A DNA stretch of 64,000 nucleotides from an uncultured Bacillota bacterium (lineage in GTDB: Bacteria; Bacillota_I; Bacilli_A; RFN20; CAG-826). Under the pieces are notes generated by a model that ran no database searches, had not been told where the DNA came from, and saw nothing but the letters and a program-made list of their open reading frames with translations. Where the stretch lies: contig CASEPN010000001.1 of NCBI GenBank assembly GCA_949289845.1, positions 1 to 64,000 on the forward strand, read 5' to 3'. Made by a program: the position numbers and the translations under genes. Numbering within the stretch: position 1 is the first letter of the stretch; the number at the start of each line of letters is the position of its first letter. Below, piece after piece: positions 61,201-64,000 of this stretch.

Positions 61201-64000
61201 AATCCTTGCCAAATGGAAGGAGGAGGCGCTCTCCCTTTCCGGCGGGGATCTGAAGGGGGACTACCTCATCGCCCAGAACCTCCCGCTCTTCCAGCGGATG
61301 GGGGCGATGCGAAGGCTCCGGAAGAAGCTTGCCCCCTACGCCAAGGGAAAGGAATCCCTCACCGACCGCGGTATCTCCGAGCTTTCCGACCAGCTCGTCG
61401 CCTACAGGAGGGCCAAGGAGTACTACGAGAGCACGTCCGAAGGAGGGGGCGAGGCCCTCTTCTTCCTCGCCAAGAGCTTCCCGGACATGAAGAAGGCCGC
61501 GGACGCCGAGCGCGTGCTCACGAAGCTCGCCCGCACCTTCGCCCTTTCCGACCTCATGGCGAGCCTCGTCCCGGCCAAGGACCATGACGAGGAGGAGATC
61601 GCCCGCTTCTTCCGCCAGTTCGGCGAGAAGCCGGAGCTCGCGTTCGACCAGACGGTGGAGAGGCTCTCCGCCGCCCTGTCCGCTCTTTCCGAGTATGGGG
61701 CGACCCTCCTCAAGGAGAACGCCTTCGATTACGAGCGCTACCCGGACGCGGAGGGCTTCTTCCTCGAGGCGGCCGAGCGCACCCACCTTTGCTACGCGAC
61801 GATCGGGAGCCTTTCCTCCTGGTGCCGTCTCCTCCGGAACATCGAGGATGCCAGGGAACTCGTTCCCTCGGAGCTCCTCGATTTATATGAGGAAGGGAAG
61901 ATCGGGCCGGAGGCGCTCCTCCACGTCTACGAGGCGAGCCTCGGCTACAAGATCTACATCCTCGCTTCCGAAGGGACTGAGGTGGGCTCCCTCAACTCCC
62001 GCGACACCGAGCGCGCGATCGCCGAGTACGGGCGCCTCACCAAGGAGTTCGCTCGCCTCACCGTCCTTGAGACCTTCGCCCGCGTCAGCGCTTCTTTCCC
62101 TGACGTCAGCCAGCCCACCGCCCCCTCCACGAAGATCGCGAGCCTCCGCAAGATCTGCGCCTCCGAAGGAAGGAAGTTCACCCTCCGCCGGATCTTCGAC
62201 GACTACGGCGACCTGATCCACACCTACTGCCCCTGCTTCCTGATGTCCCCGGTCGCCGTGGCCCAGTACCTGAACGCGGAGAAGCATAGCTTTGACGTGG
62301 TCGTCTTCGACGAGGCCTCGCAGATCCCGACCTCGGAGGCGATCGGCGCCATCTCCCGCGCGAAGAGCGCTATCATCGCCGGCGACCAGCAGCAGATGCC
62401 TCCGAGCAACTACTTCCAGACCCCCGTCACCATGGCGCTGGACGAGGAGGACGCTCCCTATACGCTCGACGAGGACCTCGAGTCCCTCCTCGACGACGCG
62501 ATCGTCATCGGCTTCCCGCGCCACCGCCTCATCTGGCACTACCGGAGCCGCCACGAGTCCCTCATCGCCTTCAGCAACCGCCGCTTCTATAAGAACGACC
62601 TCCTGACCTTCCCCTCGCCAGGGGAGGAGGGGAGCTCCGTCAGCTTCCGCAAGGTGAACGGGCACTTCCTCCACGGGAGGAGGACGAACCGCGAGGAGGC
62701 CGAGGCAGTGGTCAAGGAGATCGTCCGCCGGCTCAAGGACCCCGTCCTCAGGAACCGCTCGATCGGGGTGGTCACCTTCAACGAGGCCCAGCAGAATCTC
62801 ATCGAGGACCTCCTAGAGAGGGAGTTCGCGAGGAACTCGCTCCTCAATAGCACCCCGGGCGGGGAGACGATCTTCGTGAAGAACCTCGAGAACGTCCAGG
62901 GGGACGAAAGGGACTGCATCCTCTTCTCCGTCACCTACGGGCCTGACAAGGAGAGCGGTTCGATCTCCATCAACTTCGGCCCCCTCAGCAGGGCGAAGGG
63001 CGAGCGGAGGCTGAACGTCGCCGTGAGCCGCGCCCGCGAGGAGATGATTGTCTTCTCCTCCCTCCAGCCGGAGGACATCAGGGCCGAACGAGCGAAGAAC
63101 GCCGGCGCCTCCTATCTCCGCGACTTCCTCCGCTTCGCCAAGGAAGGGGTGCCCTCCCTCCCGCACGTCCTCGGGGAAAGCCTCCGCGCGGAGCGTCCCT
63201 CCGTGGCGAGCTTCCTCGCCGAGGACCTCAGGAAGCTGGGCTTCGGGGCAGACGTGAACGTCGGGGCCTCAACCCTCAAGGTCGACGTCGCCATCCGCGA
63301 CCCTAGGAAGAGCGAGGGCTACATCCTCGGCGTGCTCCTTGATGGGGAGAGCTATCTCTACGCCCCGACCTGCCGCGACAGGAACCTCGTCCAGCCCGGG
63401 ACCCTCCAGGGCCTCGGATGGAACCTCATGCGCCTTTGGTCGGTCGAGTACTTCGACCACCCCAAGGACGCCGTCGCCCTCATCGTCAGCAGGGTGAACG
63501 CGCTTCTCGAGGAGACTCCATCCCGGAGCGAGGAGGAGAAGAAGGAGACCTCGATCCTCGACGAGCTCCTCGACAAGAGGGGGGAGCGGAACCGGAACGC
63601 CGTCCATTACGTGAGGCTCCCCGCGGAGACCGCCCTTTACCAGGACACGGACGCGGAGCGGGAGCGCCTCAGCTCCTATTTCCGCCGCATAATCGTCGCG
63701 GAATATCCGATTTCCGTGGAAACCTTGAAGGAGCGCTTCCGCGAGAGGTACGGCCTCCGCTCAATGAGCGTGGCCCAGCGCGGCCTCTTCCAGCGGGCCC
63801 TGGAGAAAACGGAGTGCCACGTCGAGTTCTGCGGCTCGGACCTCCGCTTCCTCTATCCTTCGCGCGAGGAAAGCTTCTACTACCGCTTCTACCGCCTGCC
63901 CGACCCAGGGGAGTCCCGCGAAGTCACCAGCGTCAGCTACCACGAGCTCGGGAACGCCATGCGCGACATTCTCGAGGATCAGGGGAAGATGACCGCGAGC
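58274..64000 (+). CDS. Giant DUF4011-SF1 helicase-nuclease-DUF3320 protein, 3' end beyond window
   Basis: The frame is open for 1909 codons to the window edge. Domains in order: a beta-sandwich N-terminus; a transglutaminase-like segment (GCCIDLSFLYASLCEAAGL, Cys234/235, then DTHMLVGVWL with His261); a DUF4011 region (KLLDLDLGNRLINLPF); a superfamily 1 helicase with Walker A GPPGTGKS (703-710) and Walker B DEAS (1346-1349), late motifs VQGDERDCILFS and LNVAVSRAREEM; a Vsr/MTES_1575-like nuclease domain (KVDVAIRDP with Asp1671; GVLLDG); and a DUF3320 tail (YPISVETLKERF). The family occurs in putative defence genes. The nuclease Glu position is Leu1688. Confidence 0.85.
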   Translation, partial: MEQELLRFEIDCGPDVSYLYYQSESFEKKINPGHQNSFSFLRSVTIRNNGDVDLEDVVLSISFSGLEEPLMSIEDTKIQAVPAHSSLLIDCFGIRMDAPALYKIRESVPGQLTFRLLSKGEVVLTEVRDLAVLPLTKCFRPGYVDEILASYVTPNDPLVIELTKRASQILAERGELSGLSAYQRRDANYVLQQLDALYLAAQGLGIDYLVNSFSGERLWRLRTPRQVIMDKVGCCIDLSFLYASLCEAAGLNALLVNVDTHMLVGVWLEDGVFGEAKEERGQWLRTEGEKGFNRLVFVNAVCLTNGRHSNFSDAVDSGLRCMREYKVFHYALDIHGCRMGRVLPLPSPDKETGEVDFQALATDDLEYFLPHVDPSERRFIEGKERRPENRFDHWEKKLLDLDLGNRLINLPFNKSTVEFVVPDGERLLSFMAEQGRERLLMAASPKTMGPGEGRLTREHVELAEDGYRRGTLYFDDSHEKGDSLLKSLARKANTTIAETGCNPLFLTLGLIRWFPSEEAAAHSTGAVYSPIFLLPVRMPRQKSGPFYYFDYSIDDIQLNTTAFEYFRQAFGLDFGALSSTRKIVDSEGKVDFRAVVSTIRKIILNMKNWAVVENRSVLGLFSFAHFVMWSDIHTRRKQLMEHPIIGSFVNGGSLLSRQGEEIGEAELDERIRPTEMAIPLPADSSQIKAIHEAEEGESFILDGPPGTGKSQTIANLIVDLIYHGKKVLFVAEKEVALNVVKDRLKELGLGDFCLEVANPNTPKSQILQQIGRLLELGPKAADGRKFQEVADEILAERNSLNETLRTIHERRDFFLSIYEAIILNLSHKDGAEGKRIEIPEDYARSLTEETHKEALRRLMEVVTYDHEVGGYRRSPFRPYLRKDYSLGAREALKDRLPELEKLLRDAALAMENVCRAHPFLANLRANAELIVSLFKEFRSGADYCAEFVGNKVILANRAAITRKLDEKKAYLTAMEAILAKWKEEALSLSGGDLKGDYLIAQNLPLFQRMGAMRRLRKKLAPYAKGKESLTDRGISELSDQLVAYRRAKEYYESTSEGGGEALFFLAKSFPDMKKAADAERVLTKLARTFALSDLMASLVPAKDHDEEEIARFFRQFGEKPELAFDQTVERLSAALSALSEYGATLLKENAFDYERYPDAEGFFLEAAERTHLCYATIGSLSSWCRLLRNIEDARELVPSELLDLYEEGKIGPEALLHVYEASLGYKIYILASEGTEVGSLNSRDTERAIAEYGRLTKEFARLTVLETFARVSASFPDVSQPTAPSTKIASLRKICASEGRKFTLRRIFDDYGDLIHTYCPCFLMSPVAVAQYLNAEKHSFDVVVFDEASQIPTSEAIGAISRAKSAIIAGDQQQMPPSNYFQTPVTMALDEEDAPYTLDEDLESLLDDAIVIGFPRHRLIWHYRSRHESLIAFSNRRFYKNDLLTFPSPGEEGSSVSFRKVNGHFLHGRRTNREEAEAVVKEIVRRLKDPVLRNRSIGVVTFNEAQQNLIEDLLEREFARNSLLNSTPGGETIFVKNLENVQGDERDCILFSVTYGPDKESGSISINFGPLSRAKGERRLNVAVSRAREEMIVFSSLQPEDIRAERAKNAGASYLRDFLRFAKEGVPSLPHVLGESLRAERPSVASFLAEDLRKLGFGADVNVGASTLKVDVAIRDPRKSEGYILGVLLDGESYLYAPTCRDRNLVQPGTLQGLGWNLMRLWSVEYFDHPKDAVALIVSRVNALLEETPSRSEEEKKETSILDELLDKRGERNRNAVHYVRLPAETALYQDTDAERERLSSYFRRIIVAEYPISVETLKERFRERYGLRSMSVAQRGLFQRALEKTECHVEFCGSDLRFLYPSREESFYYRFYRLPDPGESREVTSVSYHELGNAMRDILEDQGKMTAS

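Overview
The window is a gene-dense stretch of a high-GC bacterial chromosome that uses the standard genetic code, since TGA serves as a stop throughout. Two gene orders are typical of Bacillota: rplL-ybxB(rsmC)-rpoB-rpoC and ylbF-rsmD-coaD. RNase J, Spx, long-form HPF, MgtE and a short glucose-6-phosphate isomerase fit the same phylum. Several traits point to a lineage near Mollicutes/Erysipelotrichia: type-3 prolyl-tRNA synthetase, PduL as the likely phosphotransacetylase, and Asn at the RpoB position equivalent to E. coli His526. A bile-salt-hydrolase-type enzyme suggests a gut habitat. The best guess is an uncultured, high-GC, gut-associated member of Bacilli; this is inference, not proof. 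I see no IS element, prophage or CRISPR array.

Layout. 1-8.7 kb: end of rplL, rRNA methyltransferase, rpoB, rpoC. 8.8-20 kb: bile salt hydrolase, two YbjN-like proteins, two CNNM/CBS membrane proteins, a UvrD-type helicase with topoisomerase-like zinc ribbons, a decayed secreted endonuclease, a GH31 glycosidase and an unknown gene. 20-24.5 kb: MutT-like Nudix, five-tRNA operon (Val-Tyr-Gln-Lys-Leu), pgi, S1-domain protein, ispD, HAD phosphatase. 24.6-30.4 kb: ABC-F, then a feoA-feoA-feoB-small Cys protein operon divergent from a DtxR/MntR regulator with two palindromic operators, then tRNA-Leu. 30.5-38 kb: mgtE, pduL-TSCPD, metK behind a SAM-I-type riboswitch, hpf, a possible zeta-toxin-like pair, HAD phosphatase and two unknown genes. 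38-51 kb: tRNA-Ser, pseudouridine synthase, phosphohexomutase, HAD, trpS, spx, CYTH protein, Cys-less EIIB-like protein, maf, RNase J, metallophosphoesterase, def, ylbF-rsmD-coaD. 51-64 kb: divergent laccase-fold protein, unknown membrane proteins, YitT, Vsr, tRNA-Ser, a degenerate GGDEF/EAL protein coupled to proS, and a giant DUF4011-helicase-nuclease-DUF3320 protein that runs off the right edge.

The strongest pattern not explained by gene content is how genes start. About seventeen genes have a -10 hexamer ending only 6-9 nt before the start codon and no Shine-Dalgarno sequence, which predicts leaderless mRNAs. Others (rpoB, pgi, feo, metK, CYTH, rsmD, coaD) have normal ribosome-binding sites. 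tRNA genes and several leadered genes carry TTGNNN boxes 16-17 nt from the -10, while most leaderless ones lack a recognisable -35. Two divergent pairs share very compact bidirectional promoters.

The best candidates for poorly described biology are the leaderless start architecture, the giant DUF4011/helicase protein (related to reported anti-phage helicase-nucleases, with a Leu where the nuclease Glu is expected), the zeta-like pair with an operator across its promoter, and the naturally altered rifampicin pocket.
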